Assembly: GCA_031180825.1 (NCBI GenBank)
Contig: JAPSLM010000005.1
Span: 273,478 to 337,477 of the forward strand
Direction: 5' to 3'
Source: Paenibacillus sp.
GTDB taxonomy: Bacteria > Bacillota > Bacilli > Paenibacillales > NBRC-103111
DNA: 64,000 nt
In this document: positions 16,073 through 26,611 of the stretch, in pieces
Layout: the number at the start of each line of letters is the position of its first letter
Numbering within the stretch: position 1 is the first letter of the stretch
The notes under the pieces: generated by a model
The model's input: only the letters and a program-made list of their open reading frames with translations
Told to the model about the DNA's origin: nothing
Databases searched by the model: none
Translations under genes and position numbers: made by a program

Positions 16073-17983
16073 TTAAAAAGGATTGATCACATGGAAAAAG
16101 ACATTGGGCGACGCCATCCGGTAATAGTAGCTGCACCAGCCGACGCCGCGGTTGTTGAACCGGTTGGACGAGCTGTACACGAGCCGCTCCTGCTCCAGTT
16201 CCTCGATCCGGTCGATCCGGCCCTCCACATAATCGAGCAGCCTTAGCGAAGCCGTATCCAGACGGTTGACGACCCCGCCGTAGCGGATGTCGATGACCTC
16301 CCAGCCGAACGGCTTGAACATCCGCAGCCACTGGGCGCGGTGCGCGGCACGCAGCTCCCGTACCGCTTTCGCAATCTCCGGCAGCACTTCCGTGGCGATG
16401 CGCCGCAGCGTGTCCTTATCCTTGGCGTCGTACGCCCGTTTCAGCTCGATGCCGATCTCGCTTTTCCGCTTCAGCACGCCGCACAGCTTCTCCGGCACCT
16501 CGAACAAATAATCCAGCTCGGCCTCCTTGACGCGCCGGCTGCGGATGTCTTGCTCCACCTTCGTATAATGTGCGGACAGGTCCAGCCCTTCGATCTGCTT
16601 GTCGAACAGCCCGAGCAGCACGTCCTGGTACAGCAGGAACTTGGAAGGATTGCTCTGCATCCGGTTGTCCGGCTCGGAGCCGGGCACCTCGTCCAAATCC
16701 TTGAACGTCAGGAAGGCGTCGGCCTCGATGCCGGTGCAGAACTTGACCCGCTCCGCCAGCTTCGCCTGATCCGGCTTCGCTTCCGAATACGCGTGCTCCG
16801 CGTAGAGCTGCAGGCCGAGCAAAGCCGCAAAAGGATTGCTCTCCATCCCGTCGTCGCCCCACATGGTCGCATAGACCTCGCGGATGCCCTCTCTTTTGCA
16901 CACCTGCAGAGCGGCGTCGGAGGCGTTCAGCGACAAGCCGTAATTGACCCCGAACGTGTTAAATACCCAGACGGCGCCGGCAAACACCAAGTTGCAGCCG
17001 AGCGGACGGTGCTTGGCAATGAGGTTCTCGTAGTCCTCCTGCTCCATGTGGTTATAGTCCCAGTACACCATATCCACGTCTTTAGGAATCCGGCGCGCCA
17101 TCTCCTCCGGAATTTGCGTATCCTTGTCATAGTAATCACTGCCGTTCTGCGAAGCCAGCTTCAGGAACATATCGCTCCACATCATCGCCTTCAAGCCGCG
17201 GCGGCGCGTCATGTCCAGCACCTTGTCCAGATGCGCGATCATAATCTCGAACCGGCTCGTGTAGCCGTTACGGTCCAAATATTTGCCGCGGCCGAGCTCT
17301 TCCGCCTCGTCCATGCCGATGTGGATTTTGCGGCTGCGGAACGGAGCGCTGGCGGCCTCGATCATATTTTCAACCAGCCGGTCCGTTTGCTCGTCCCCGA
17401 CCAGAAGCGCGCCTTTCGTATCCTTGTAATGCTTCACCGGCTCCCATTTCAGAAACTCTTCCAGATGCGCCAGGGTCTGGATGCTCGGAAACGCCTCGAT
17501 GCCGAATTGGTCGGCGTAATCGTCAATCTCTTTCAGCTCCGCTTGCGTGTACCGGCCGCGCATATAGCCGAAATAAGGCTCGCCGCTAATTTCGTAGGTA
17601 TCCTCCAAATACAGCATGACGCTGTTTAATCCCATTAAAGCCATCTTGCGAAGCATGAATTTGAAGCTGTCGAGCGTCAATACCGCATTGCGGGACAGAT
17701 CGAACATCGGCCCGATCGTATCGAACTGCTGCTTCTCCCGAAGGTGAAACGGCTCGCCGCTGAGGCCGTGCTGCACGAGCAGCCCTAGCCCGCGAAAGAA
17801 TTGATGCTTTTGACCGTAGCGAACGTAGGCCTTTCCCTGCTCCATGCCGACTTCCAGCTCGCCGGACGACGGCTCGACGCGGACGACGATGCCGTCTTCC
17901 GCCTCGATAATCCGAAGCTCCTGCGACAATTCGCGAATTCCCGGCAATAAAACGTTTAAATTTCCTTCAAACCGCAGCTTCAT
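16073..17983 (-). CDS. beta-N-acetylhexosaminidase, GH20 family
   Basis: 636 residues with a TIM-barrel typical of GH20: FDLSRNAVLTLDSFK at about 95-109, an Asp-Glu catalytic pair in HIGMDEAEELGRGKY (about 220-234), and conserved WSDMF and YWDYNH segments. GH20 enzymes remove terminal GlcNAc or GalNAc by substrate-assisted catalysis using the Asp-Glu pair. There is no signal peptide, so it should act inside the cell on imported oligosaccharides or recycled wall sugars. The start has GGAGAGGAAG upstream. It is monocistronic. Sugar specificity is not clear. Confidence 0.85.
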   Translation of the reverse strand: MKLRFEGNLNVLLPGIRELSQELRIIEAEDGIVVRVEPSSGELEVGMEQGKAYVRYGQKHQFFRGLGLLVQHGLSGEPFHLREKQQFDTIGPMFDLSRNAVLTLDSFKFMLRKMALMGLNSVMLYLEDTYEISGEPYFGYMRGRYTQAELKEIDDYADQFGIEAFPSIQTLAHLEEFLKWEPVKHYKDTKGALLVGDEQTDRLVENMIEAASAPFRSRKIHIGMDEAEELGRGKYLDRNGYTSRFEIMIAHLDKVLDMTRRRGLKAMMWSDMFLKLASQNGSDYYDKDTQIPEEMARRIPKDVDMVYWDYNHMEQEDYENLIAKHRPLGCNLVFAGAVWVFNTFGVNYGLSLNASDAALQVCKREGIREVYATMWGDDGMESNPFAALLGLQLYAEHAYSEAKPDQAKLAERVKFCTGIEADAFLTFKDLDEVPGSEPDNRMQSNPSKFLLYQDVLLGLFDKQIEGLDLSAHYTKVEQDIRSRRVKEAELDYLFEVPEKLCGVLKRKSEIGIELKRAYDAKDKDTLRRIATEVLPEIAKAVRELRAAHRAQWLRMFKPFGWEVIDIRYGGVVNRLDTASLRLLDYVEGRIDRIEELEQERLVYSSSNRFNNRGVGWCSYYYRMASPNVFFHVINPF

Positions 17984-18057
17984 CTCCAGCTTCCTCTCCT
18001 TGGTTAAATATCTTATCTGTTTCTATTATAAGAGAAAGCTGCGGTTTAGGGAATGTG

Positions 18058-18918
18058 TTACATGGATGTTTCGTAGGTATAAAAACCTCTGCCCGTTTTG
18101 CGGCCGAGCCGGCCGGCCTTGACGTATTTACGCAGCAAGGGGCATGGACGGTACTTGCTGTCCCCGAAGCCGTTGTGAAGGATCTCCATAATGGACAGGC
18201 ACGTGTCCAGCCCGATGAAATCCGCCAGCTCCAACGGCCCCATCGGATGGTTCATTCCCAGCTTCATCACCTTGTCCACCGCCTCCGGAGCCGCAACGCC
18301 TTCGTAGACGGTATATATCGCCTCGTTAATCATCGGCATCAGGATGCGGTTCGATACGAAGCCGGGGAAATCGTTTACCTCAACGGGCGTTTTCCCCATG
18401 CGCTCCGCCAAATCGCGTATTTGGCTGAAAACCCCGTCGGAGGTTTCCAAGCCGCGGATAATTTCGACCAGCGGCATCACCGGAACCGGATTCATGAAGT
18501 GCATGCCGATCACCTGCGAAGGCCGCCCCGTCACGGCGGCTATCTCCGTGATCGGGAGCGAGGATGTATTGGTCGCAAAGATCGCCTGCGGCCCGCACAG
18601 GTCGTCCAATCGCTTGAACAGCGCCGTTTTATGCTCCATGCTTTCGATAATCGCTTCAATGACCAAGTCGGCCCGGGTTGCTTGATCCAGGTGGAAGCAG
18701 GGGACAATCCGGTCCAAAATGCTTGTTTTTTCCTCCTCGGCAAGCTTTCCTTTCTCCACGCTCCGGGCAAGATTTTTCGTCAGCCGGGCGATGCCTTGAT
18801 GAAGGGACGCTTCCGCAGCATCGTGCAGCAGGACGTTCAATCCTGCCGCTGCGGCGACCTGGGCAATACCGCTGCCCATTTGCCCCGCACCAATAACCAT
18901 AACCGTCTGAATCGTCAT
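18058..18918 (-). CDS. 3-hydroxybutyryl-CoA dehydrogenase
   Basis: 286 residues. A Rossmann fold at the N-terminus (VIGAGQMGSGIAQVAAAAG), the ATNTSSLPI segment, catalytic GMHFMNPVPVMPLVEI, and the C-terminal domain with FVSNRILMPMINEA. It oxidises (S)-3-hydroxybutyryl-CoA to acetoacetyl-CoA with NAD(P). I chose the ATG at 18918 (GGGGGTGG upstream). It is the last gene of the icmF/branched-chain dehydrogenase group, 76 bases after E2. Its product feeds the thiolase encoded at 27756. Confidence 0.93.
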   Translation of the reverse strand: MTIQTVMVIGAGQMGSGIAQVAAAAGLNVLLHDAAEASLHQGIARLTKNLARSVEKGKLAEEEKTSILDRIVPCFHLDQATRADLVIEAIIESMEHKTALFKRLDDLCGPQAIFATNTSSLPITEIAAVTGRPSQVIGMHFMNPVPVMPLVEIIRGLETSDGVFSQIRDLAERMGKTPVEVNDFPGFVSNRILMPMINEAIYTVYEGVAAPEAVDKVMKLGMNHPMGPLELADFIGLDTCLSIMEILHNGFGDSKYRPCPLLRKYVKAGRLGRKTGRGFYTYETSM

Positions 18919-18994
18919 GCTCTCCACCCCCAACTCTTCTCGTCTGCAGAACTTTTGCAAGCAATATATTTCCATTATATATCATTAATGGCAT

Positions 18995-20350
18995 TCAATA
19001 AATCTGGCTGTCCAAATCATAGCTTTCCAGCTTCCGTTTGACCTGCTGCATGAAATTGCCGCATATCAGGCCGTCCAGGATGCGGTGGTCGAGCGATAAA
19101 CAAAGGTTGGCGACGGATTTCACCGCGATCATCTCGTCAACGACGACGGGACGGCGGACAATCGATTCGAATGTCATCAGAGCCGCCTGCGGATAGTTGA
19201 TGATCGGACACGTCAGAACCGTGCCGAAAGCCCCCGTATTGTTGACCGTAAAGGTGCCGCCCTCCAAATCGGAAAGCGTAAGCTTCCCCTTTCTCGAGCG
19301 TGTAACCAAATCGTCCAATTCCAGCGCCAACCCGGCAACGCTTTTGCGGTCCGCGTGCTTGATCACCGGCGTGACGACGGAATCCTCGGAGCCGACGGCG
19401 ACGGAAAGATGAATGTCCTTCTTGACGATGATTTTGTCCTCCGCCCAGACCGAATTCATCATCGGAACTTGTTTTATGGCGGCGACCACCGCCTTCAGGA
19501 CAAACGGAAAATAAGTCAATTTCACGCCTTCTTTGCGCCAAAATTCCTCCTTCCATTTGTGCCTCAAGGAAACAAGGCCGCTGACATCCGCTTCGATCAT
19601 CATCCAGGCATGCGGAATTTCCGACACGCTCTGCTGCATGCGTGCGGCAATCGTCCGCCGAATCGGCGTCAAAGGGAGCGCTTGGTCGTCCGCGCCGGGC
19701 TGCGGCGCCGGCAGGCTGCTCCCGGAAGCCATCGCGGACCAAGGCGCGGAGAGCTTGCCGGATGCATCGGAGACCTGCGCCGGGAAGGCTTTTTCGGCTT
19801 CGGCGGGGTTCCCTTGCCGTATCCGGCTTCCACCCCCTTCTTGCAGGCCGCTCTTCCACTCTTCCACATAATTCAGCACGTCGATTCTCGTAATTCTCCC
19901 GTTCAGCCCCGTTCCCTTAACCTGCCGCAGATCGACATGGTGCTCGCTTGCCAAGTGCAGTACGGCCGGGGAATATCGGACCTTCTGCCCCGCAGAACCG
20001 GCTTCCGTCCGAGCCGAGGCTCCGGAGGGAGCTTGCCCGGAAGGCGCGGTGACCTCGGCGGCTGCCGGCCGTTCTTCCGCAACCGCGGGCCGGTGCGGTT
20101 CCCGGATGATGCAGATGGGCGCGCCGACATCGGCCTCTTGTCCCTCCTCCACCAGGATATCGACCAATTCCCCCTCCACCGGGGAGGGCATTTCCACGTT
20201 TACTTTATTGGTCATCAGCTCGCACAGCAGATCGTATTCCATGACGTAATCTCCCGGACGCTTCAACCATTTGCCGATCGTCGCCGAAACGAGACTTTCC
20301 GCCAAATGAGGAACCGTAACGACGGTTCCCTCCTTCTCCTTGGTCGCCAT
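18995..20350 (-). CDS. branched-chain 2-oxoacid dehydrogenase E2 (dihydrolipoyl acyltransferase)
   Basis: 451 residues with one lipoyl domain (lipoyl Lys in MTNKVNVEMPSP, about residue 49), an Ala/Pro-rich linker, an E3/E1-binding domain (VRYSPAVLHLASEH, about 125-160), a second long linker and a catalytic domain ending in SLDHRILDG (active-site His and Asp). It transfers the acyl group made by E1 to CoA. The ATG at 20350 has GAGGAGGGG upstream. The E1beta stop is 37 bases before it. No E3 (lipoamide dehydrogenase) gene follows, so E3 must come from elsewhere. Confidence 0.92.
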   Translation of the reverse strand: MATKEKEGTVVTVPHLAESLVSATIGKWLKRPGDYVMEYDLLCELMTNKVNVEMPSPVEGELVDILVEEGQEADVGAPICIIREPHRPAVAEERPAAAEVTAPSGQAPSGASARTEAGSAGQKVRYSPAVLHLASEHHVDLRQVKGTGLNGRITRIDVLNYVEEWKSGLQEGGGSRIRQGNPAEAEKAFPAQVSDASGKLSAPWSAMASGSSLPAPQPGADDQALPLTPIRRTIAARMQQSVSEIPHAWMMIEADVSGLVSLRHKWKEEFWRKEGVKLTYFPFVLKAVVAAIKQVPMMNSVWAEDKIIVKKDIHLSVAVGSEDSVVTPVIKHADRKSVAGLALELDDLVTRSRKGKLTLSDLEGGTFTVNNTGAFGTVLTCPIINYPQAALMTFESIVRRPVVVDEMIAVKSVANLCLSLDHRILDGLICGNFMQQVKRKLESYDLDSQIY

Positions 20351-20387
20351 GGGACCCCTCCTCAAGCTTTTCAAGGGAAAATCATAT

Positions 20388-21368
20388 TCACATTTCCGCC
20401 AGCCGACGCATTGCATCCTTCACCTTATCCGGGTTGAGCAGATAAAACTTTTCCATGGTAGGCGCCATTCCTACGGCAGGAACGTCGGGAGGGCACAGCC
20501 GCATAATGGGCGCATCCAGCTGGTACAGCATCTCCTCGGCGATGATCGCGGATATCTCCGCCCCGACGCCTCCGGTCTTGTTGTCCTCATGCACGATGAG
20601 GACTTTGCCCGTCCGGGCCGCCGCTTCCAGAATGGCCGGCTTGTCGAGCGGCTGCAGCGTCCGCAGATCGAGGATGTGCGCGCTGATGCCTTCCTCTGCA
20701 AGCTCGGCGGCGGCTTTGAGCGCATAATGCACCGTGATGCCGTAGGTAATTACGGTAATATGGCTTCCCTCCCGCTTCACGTCGGCCTTCCCGATCGGCA
20801 CGATATAATCTTCCTCGGGCACCTCGTCGGAAACGGACAGGTAGCATTTCTTATGCTCGAAATAAAGGACCGGGTCCTCGTCCCGCACGGCCGCTTTCAG
20901 CAGGCCTTTGGCGTCATAGGCCGTCGAGGGCGCGACCAGCTTGAGCCCGGGCGTTCCGAAGAAGACGGATTCGGGACACTGCGAATGATACAAGCCGCCG
21001 CCTCCCGTAGCGCCGTAGGGAGCGCGGATGACGATCGGGCAGTTCCAGTCGTTATTCGAGCGGTAACGGATTTTGGCCGCCTCGCTGATGATCTGGTTCG
21101 TCGCGGGAAAAATAAAGTCGGCGAACTGCATCTCCGCAATCGGCCGCATGCCGACCATCGCCGAGCCGATGCCGACACCCACAATCGCCGATTCGGCCAA
21201 GGGCGTATCGAGCACCCGCTGCTCCCCAAACCGGTCGCGAAGGCCCTTGGTCGCGTTCAGGACGCCTCCTTTGCCGACATCCTCCCCGAGCACGTAAACC
21301 TGCTCATCCCGCTGCATTTCCTCCGACATCGCCGAGCGGATGGCTTCCAAATAAGTGATGATGGGCAT
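20388..21368 (-). CDS. 2-oxoacid dehydrogenase E1 beta subunit
   Basis: 326 residues. Typical E1beta features: YVLGEDVGKGGVLNATKGL near residue 25-43, DTPLAESAIVGVGIGSAM, RAPYGATGGGGLYHSQ, and the C-terminal domain with LDLRTLQPLD and VHEDNKTGG. It forms the alpha2beta2 thiamine-diphosphate enzyme with the upstream gene. AAGGAGG is about 12 bases upstream of the ATG, a long spacing. Gap to E1alpha is 17 bases. The pairing with IcmF suggests 2-oxoisovalerate as a substrate rather than pyruvate. Confidence 0.93.
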   Translation of the reverse strand: MPIITYLEAIRSAMSEEMQRDEQVYVLGEDVGKGGVLNATKGLRDRFGEQRVLDTPLAESAIVGVGIGSAMVGMRPIAEMQFADFIFPATNQIISEAAKIRYRSNNDWNCPIVIRAPYGATGGGGLYHSQCPESVFFGTPGLKLVAPSTAYDAKGLLKAAVRDEDPVLYFEHKKCYLSVSDEVPEEDYIVPIGKADVKREGSHITVITYGITVHYALKAAAELAEEGISAHILDLRTLQPLDKPAILEAAARTGKVLIVHEDNKTGGVGAEISAIIAEEMLYQLDAPIMRLCPPDVPAVGMAPTMEKFYLLNPDKVKDAMRRLAEM

Positions 21369-21385
21369 CGATCGAATGATCCTCC

Positions 21386-22387
21386 TTATCGGTCCGCATA
21401 TACGTGCAGGAGCGTATCTTCCGGCTTGGGATAAGGCGCTTGCTCCGCATATTTGGCCGCCTCGTTCACTTCTTCCTTGACGGAGTCGTGAATGCCGCGG
21501 TCTTTCTCCTCATCCAGCAGGCCGCAGTCGAACAAATAACGGCGGAAACGAAGAATGCCGTCCTGCCGCTTATGAAATTCGACCTCTTCCTTCGTCCGGT
21601 ACAGCATATCGTCATCCGACGTGGAGTGAGGCGATATGCGGTACAGCATCGCTTCGATCAACGTCGGGCCTTCCCCGCGAATGGCGCGTTCCCTTGCTTC
21701 TTTCACCACGCGGTACACCTCGAACGCATCGTTGCCGTCGACGCGGAACCCGGGAAAATCGTAGCCGGCGGCCCGGTCGACGATCCGCCCGGCCACCTGC
21801 TTGTGAGCCGGGATGGAGATCGCGTATTGATTGTTTTCACACAGGAAAATGACCGGAGCCCGGAACAGCCCCGCAAAATTGAACCCTTCGTGCACATCGC
21901 CCTGATTGCTCGACCCTTCGCCGAAGGTCACGAACGCGACGCGGTCCTCCCCTCGCATTTGAGCGGCCAAGGCAATGCCGACAGCGTGCGGAATCTGGGT
22001 AGACACCGGACTGGACATCGTCACGATATGATGCTTTTTGCCTCCGAAATGCCCGTTCATTTGCCTTCCTCCGCCGCCCGGGTCCTCCGCCTTGAGCAGC
22101 GCGCCGAGCATAAGCTCCTTCAAGGTCATGCCGACAGACAAGACGAAGGCGTAGTCCCGGTAATACGGCAGGAAGTAATCGTGGCGCTTCCTGAGCGCAA
22201 AAGCGGCGGCCACCTGCGTCACCTCCTGCCCGATGCCGGAGATGTGGAAGGCAAGCTTGCCCGCGCGCTGCATCAAATAAATGCGTTCGTCCGCCTTCCT
22301 CGCCCGCAGCATGCAGGCGTACATCTCCAGCACATCCTCATCCGTCAGCCCGTGCCGCCGATGCTGCAGAACCGAATCGATTGACAT
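21386..22387 (-). CDS. 2-oxoacid dehydrogenase E1 alpha subunit
   Basis: 333 residues. It has the thiamine-diphosphate motif GEGSSNQGDVHEGFNFAG (GxG start, NN-type end near CENNQYAIS), GRQMNGHFGGKKHH, and the phosphorylation-loop equivalent YRISPHSTSDDD. It decarboxylates branched 2-oxoacids with E1beta. The start has AAGGAG upstream. It follows icmF by 75 bases and is probably in the same operon. Confidence 0.93.
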   Translation of the reverse strand: MSIDSVLQHRRHGLTDEDVLEMYACMLRARKADERIYLMQRAGKLAFHISGIGQEVTQVAAAFALRKRHDYFLPYYRDYAFVLSVGMTLKELMLGALLKAEDPGGGGRQMNGHFGGKKHHIVTMSSPVSTQIPHAVGIALAAQMRGEDRVAFVTFGEGSSNQGDVHEGFNFAGLFRAPVIFLCENNQYAISIPAHKQVAGRIVDRAAGYDFPGFRVDGNDAFEVYRVVKEARERAIRGEGPTLIEAMLYRISPHSTSDDDMLYRTKEEVEFHKRQDGILRFRRYLFDCGLLDEEKDRGIHDSVKEEVNEAAKYAEQAPYPKPEDTLLHVYADR

Positions 22388-22462
22388 AGATATCGCTCCT
22401 TGATTGAACGTATGGCTTCCTTTCGCCTTGCGGGTTACGGACCCAGCCGCTCCCCGCAGCGA

Positions 22463-25400
22463 TCACATGTTCCGGCGGTACTGCCCGCCCACTTGATAAA
22501 GCGCATGCGTAATTTGCCCCAAGCTGGCCACCTTGACGGTTTCCATCAGCTCGGCAAACATGTTGCCTCCGTCCAAAGCCGTCTGCTGGAGCCTCGCCAA
22601 AGCGCCCGGCGCCTCGTCTTGATGCTTCGCTTGAAACGCGCGCAGATTGGCGATCTGCTGCTCCTTTTCCTCGGTCGTGGCACGGGCCATCGGAATCGGC
22701 GGATCGTCCGTCGGCGGATTCGGGTTCCGGAACGTGTTTACGCCGATGATCGGGAGCTCGCCGTTGTGCTTTTTCGTTTCATACAATAGCGATTCATCCT
22801 GGATTTTCCCGCGCTGGTACTGCGATTCCATCGCCCCGAGCACGCCGCCCCGGTCGCTGATTCGCTCCAGCTCAAGCAGGACGGCTTCCTCCACCAGATC
22901 CGTCAGCTCTTCGATCACGAAGGAGCCCTGCAGCATATTTTCGCTTTTGGCAAGTCCGAGCTCTTTCGTGATGATCAACTGTATCGCCATGGCCCGGCGC
23001 ACCGATTCCTCCGTCGGCGTCGTGATCGCCTCGTCGTAGGAGTTGGTATGCAGCGAATTGCAGTTGTCCATGATCGCGAGCAGCGCCTGCAGGGTCGTCC
23101 GGATATCGTTAAAATCGATTTCCTGCGCATGCAGCGACCGGCCGGACGTTTGGACATGATACTTCAGCTTCTGGCTGCGCTCGTTGGCCTTGTATTTCTC
23201 CCGCATCACCGTGGCCCAGATCCGCCGGGCCACCCGGCCGATCACGGTGTATTCGGGATCGAGCCCGTTGCTGAAAAAGAACGACAGGTTCGGCGCAAAA
23301 TCGTCGATGTGCATGCCCCGGGACAAGTAATATTCGACATACGTGAAGCCGTTCGCCAAGGTGAAGGCAAGCTGTGAGATCGGATTCGCCCCAGCCTCCG
23401 CAATATGGTAGCCGGAGATCGAAACCGAGTAGTAGTTCCGCACTTCGTGATCGATAAAATATTGCTGGATATCGCCCATCATCCGCAGCGCGAATTCGGT
23501 GGAGAAGATGCACGTGTTCTGCCCCTGGTCCTCCTTCAAAATATCCGCCTGCACGGTTCCGCGAACCCGCTTCAGCGCTTCCTCGGCAAGCTGACGCCTT
23601 TCCTCGCCGGACGGCTCCCTTCCCTGCTCCCTGCGGAATTTGTCCACCCGGCCGTCGATCGCGGTATTCATGAACATGGCCAGAATGATGGCCGCCGGGC
23701 CGTTGATCGTCATCGAGACCGAGGTCAGCGGATGACACAAATCGAAGCCGGCGTACAGCTTCTTCATATCATCCAAGGTGCAGATGCTGACGCCGCTCTC
23801 CCCGATCTTGCCATAGATATCCGGCCGGTAGTCGGGGTCCTCGCCGTACAGCGTCACCGAATCGAACGCGGTGCTGAGCCGTTTGGCCGAGTCGTTTTTC
23901 GACAAGTAGTGAAACCGGAGGTTCGTGCGCTCCGGGGTCCCCTCGCCCGCGAATTGACGCTTCGGGTCCTCCTCCGTCCGTTTAAAAGGAAACACACCGG
24001 CGGTGTAAGGGAACGTTCCCGGGACATTTTCGCGGTACAGCCAGCTAACCAGATCGCCCCAATCATGGAAGCCGGGCAGGCATACCTTGGGAATCCTCAG
24101 CCCGGACAAGCTTGTAGTCGCAAGCTCGGTGACGATCTCTTTGTCCCGGACTTTGGTGACCAGCTGCGTGCCCGCATAACGGCTGCGCACCTCCGGCCAT
24201 TGCGCCAAAAGAGTCCGGGTTCCCGGGTGCAGTCGCTGCTCGTACTTCTCTTTCAGCTCCTGCAGCGTAGCGATGCTGTCCTCCGGGGCGTGCTCCCGCT
24301 TCAGCGCTTGCATCGTTCCTTCGATTTGGTAGCAGGCGCGCGCAAATTCCGCTTCCTTGTCTACAAAAGCTTTGTAGCTGCGAACCGTCTGCACGATCTC
24401 TCCCAAGTACCGGATCCGTTCGCCGGGAATGATGACCTGCTTCTTGAAGCTTTTCTCCGTCGAGAAATCCGGAACCGGCCAGTCGCCGCCGCATTTGCGG
24501 TTCATCTCGGAGATGAGCGCGGTAAACAGCCTGTTGACTCCGGCATCGTTAAACTGGCTCGCGATCGTCCCGTACACCGGCATCGCTTCGTAGGGCTGTT
24601 CGAACCATCCGCGGCTTCGCTGCACCTGCTTTTTGACCTCGCGCAGCGCATCCTCCGAGCCTCTTCGTTCAAACTTGTTGATCGCGATCAGATCGGCGTA
24701 ATCGAGCATCTCGATTTTCTCCAGCTGCGAAGGCGCCCCGAATTCGCTGGTCATGACATACAGCGTCATATCGGAGATTTCCGTAATCTGGTGATCCCCC
24801 TGCCCGATTCCGCTCGTTTCCACCAAAATCCAGTCGAAGCCTGCCGCCTTGACCACCGCCAACGCTTCGCGAATCGCCTGCGACAGCTCCTTGCCCGAAT
24901 TGCGCGTCGCCAGGCTTCGCATATAGACGCGGTCCGAATGCACCGCATTCATGCGGATGCGGTCCCCCAGCAAAGCGCCGCCCGTCCGCTGCTTGGTCGG
25001 ATCGATGGACAGGATGGCGACGCGCTTATCGGGATAATGCCGCAGGAAACGGCGGACCAATTCATCCGTGAGCGAGCTTTTTCCCGCACCGCCCGTACCC
25101 GTGATGCCGACGACAGGTGCGTCGGACGGCAGTTGCTTTATTTGCTCGAACGCGGCATGCAGCTCCGGGCTGGAAGGAACCGATTCGCCGCTCAAGCTCT
25201 CGGCGGCCGTGATGCTTTGCGCGATAGCGCGGTGATTTCCCCGCTTCAGCTCCTCAAGATCGGGCACATAGCCGGCCACCGTCGAAAAATCGCATTCCTC
25301 CAGCATGACATTGATCATGCCTTGGAGTCCCAGCCTTCTTCCGTCCTCCGGCGAAAAAATACGGGCTACGCCATAGTCGTGAAGCCGCTTCATTTCCGAA

Positions 25401-25720
25401 GGAATGATGACGCCTCCCCCGCCTCCGTATACCCGGATATGGATTGCGCCTCTCTCCTTCAACAGATCGATCACATATTGAAAATATTCGACGTGCCCGC
25501 CTTGATAGGAAGAAATGGCAATGCCCTGTACGTCCTCTTGAATCGCCGCTTGCACCACCTCGTTCACGGACCGGTTGTGGCCCAGATGAATAACCTCCGC
25601 TCCGCTGGCCTGCAAAATCCGGCGCATCACGTTAATGGAGACGTCATGACCGTCAAACAAAGCGGAAGCGGTAACAAACCGGGCCTTGTGCTTTGTTCGG
25701 TACACACGCGCAGTTTCCAA
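22463..25720 (-). CDS. icmF: IcmF, fused isobutyryl-CoA mutase with its G-protein chaperone
   Basis: 1085 residues in the IcmF order. First a B12-binding domain (about 10-140, cobalamin-ligand DGHD at about 24-27). Then a MeaI/MeaB-type GTPase with P-loop GTGGAGKSS (about 206-214) and [20 protein letters not shown]. Last a mutase barrel (about 550-1085) in which the substrate-binding segment reads [11 protein letters not shown], with Phe where methylmalonyl-CoA mutase has Tyr, as expected for IcmF. IcmF interconverts isobutyryl-CoA and n-butyryl-CoA using adenosylcobalamin. TTG start at 25720 with GAGGAG eight bases upstream. It is first in the operon with the branched-chain dehydrogenase genes. 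Confidence 0.95.
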   Translation of the reverse strand: METARVYRTKHKARFVTASALFDGHDVSINVMRRILQASGAEVIHLGHNRSVNEVVQAAIQEDVQGIAISSYQGGHVEYFQYVIDLLKERGAIHIRVYGGGGGVIIPSEMKRLHDYGVARIFSPEDGRRLGLQGMINVMLEECDFSTVAGYVPDLEELKRGNHRAIAQSITAAESLSGESVPSSPELHAAFEQIKQLPSDAPVVGITGTGGAGKSSLTDELVRRFLRHYPDKRVAILSIDPTKQRTGGALLGDRIRMNAVHSDRVYMRSLATRNSGKELSQAIREALAVVKAAGFDWILVETSGIGQGDHQITEISDMTLYVMTSEFGAPSQLEKIEMLDYADLIAINKFERRGSEDALREVKKQVQRSRGWFEQPYEAMPVYGTIASQFNDAGVNRLFTALISEMNRKCGGDWPVPDFSTEKSFKKQVIIPGERIRYLGEIVQTVRSYKAFVDKEAEFARACYQIEGTMQALKREHAPEDSIATLQELKEKYEQRLHPGTRTLLAQWPEVRSRYAGTQLVTKVRDKEIVTELATTSLSGLRIPKVCLPGFHDWGDLVSWLYRENVPGTFPYTAGVFPFKRTEEDPKRQFAGEGTPERTNLRFHYLSKNDSAKRLSTAFDSVTLYGEDPDYRPDIYGKIGESGVSICTLDDMKKLYAGFDLCHPLTSVSMTINGPAAIILAMFMNTAIDGRVDKFRREQGREPSGEERRQLAEEALKRVRGTVQADILKEDQGQNTCIFSTEFALRMMGDIQQYFIDHEVRNYYSVSISGYHIAEAGANPISQLAFTLANGFTYVEYYLSRGMHIDDFAPNLSFFFSNGLDPEYTVIGRVARRIWATVMREKYKANERSQKLKYHVQTSGRSLHAQEIDFNDIRTTLQALLAIMDNCNSLHTNSYDEAITTPTEESVRRAMAIQLIITKELGLAKSENMLQGSFVIEELTDLVEEAVLLELERISDRGGVLGAMESQYQRGKIQDESLLYETKKHNGELPIIGVNTFRNPNPPTDDPPIPMARATTEEKEQQIANLRAFQAKHQDEAPGALARLQQTALDGGNMFAELMETVKVASLGQITHALYQVGGQYRRNM

Positions 25721-26050
25721 GACAATCTCTCCTCATAGCGAAAAATCGAAGCATATAGGCGAAACGAAGCTAACCGTCCGCTTCGTCCGTTCAGCACATA
25801 ACATGAAACGTAAGATCGGTTTCGGGCAGCATGCGACCTTTTCCGTTCCAGCGCAATAACATCAGACGGATCGCCGGCAATCAACTAACGGCACTATCAT
25901 GGCAGCTCATGTTGAGAGGAGCATCTTGTTGGAATGACATATTGGTTTTATCTATAAAAATTATCTTCATTATATATTGGACCAATAAAACAAAACGCCA
26001 TATGATGGATTTAGTTACCATAAACCCGTAATCAAAGGAGGAGCGATCCG
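25721..26050. promoter_or_regulatory. divergent regulatory region between icmF and the peroxidase gene
   Basis: 330 bases with no credible gene. It holds ACGAAGC/GCTTCGT (25764-25770, 25780-25786), an inverted repeat that could be an operator or leader hairpin for icmF, and further right the short palindrome TATTGG-A-CCAATA (25975-25987) in AT-rich DNA close to the peroxidase gene. I could not fix a -35/-10 pair with confidence on either strand. Confidence 0.4.
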
Positions 26051-26611
26051 ATGTCTGTTTACGATTTCAAGGTGAACTCGCTGGATGATCAACTCGTTGA
26101 TTTGTCCATTTACCGCGGAAAGGTTCTCCTTATTGCCAACACGGCAAGCAGGTGCGGTTATGCCCGGCAATTCGCCGGTCTTCAACAACTTTATGAAAGC
26201 TACCGTCACAAGGGGTTCGAAATTCTCGCGTTTCCTTGCAACCAATTCAACGAGAAAGAACCGGGCAGCGGCTCGGAAGTAAAGGAATACTGCGAGAGCA
26301 GCTTTGGAGTGACGTTTCCGTTATTTGAAAAAATAGAAGTCAGGGGGCCGTCTGCCCATCCATTATTTGAATATCTAACGCAGCAAGCGCCCTTTCAAGG
26401 CTTCGATACCCATACTGCGGGCGGTCAGTGGATGCAGGACTTTTTGCAGCAAAAGTATCCGGAAATCTACGCTGGCGACGGCATCAAATGGAATTTCTCG
26501 AAGTTTCTGATCGATCGTAACGGCCGTATACACGCCAGATACGAAACTACGACGGAACCATCTGAAATCGAATCGGTTATTGTATCGCTGCTTGCGGCAG
26601 AAGCAGTCTAG
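26051..26611 (+). CDS. glutathione peroxidase family protein (thiol peroxidase)
   Basis: 186 residues. The peroxidatic Cys lies in NTASRCGYARQF (about residue 36), with Gln in FPCNQFNEKEPG and Trp in IKWNFSKFL completing the catalytic set. Bacterial members reduce peroxides, usually with thioredoxin as donor. AAAGGAGGAG lies upstream of the ATG. The last four bases overlap the stop of the convergent acyl-CoA dehydrogenase gene. It interrupts the acyl-CoA catabolic block on the opposite strand, so a shared role is not implied. Confidence 0.92.
   Translation: MSVYDFKVNSLDDQLVDLSIYRGKVLLIANTASRCGYARQFAGLQQLYESYRHKGFEILAFPCNQFNEKEPGSGSEVKEYCESSFGVTFPLFEKIEVRGPSAHPLFEYLTQQAPFQGFDTHTAGGQWMQDFLQQKYPEIYAGDGIKWNFSKFLIDRNGRIHARYETTTEPSEIESVIVSLLAAEAV

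Noticed and set aside
23405..25738. A 777-codon plus-strand frame
   Set aside because: It lies over icmF in the opposite strand, is Arg/His-rich and has no domain; icmF explains the segment fully.
25939..25949. ATATTGGTTTT near the peroxidase gene, identical to half of the GntR operator at 52673-52683
   Set aside because: The second half-site is absent at the right spacing, so a chance match in AT-rich DNA is more likely.
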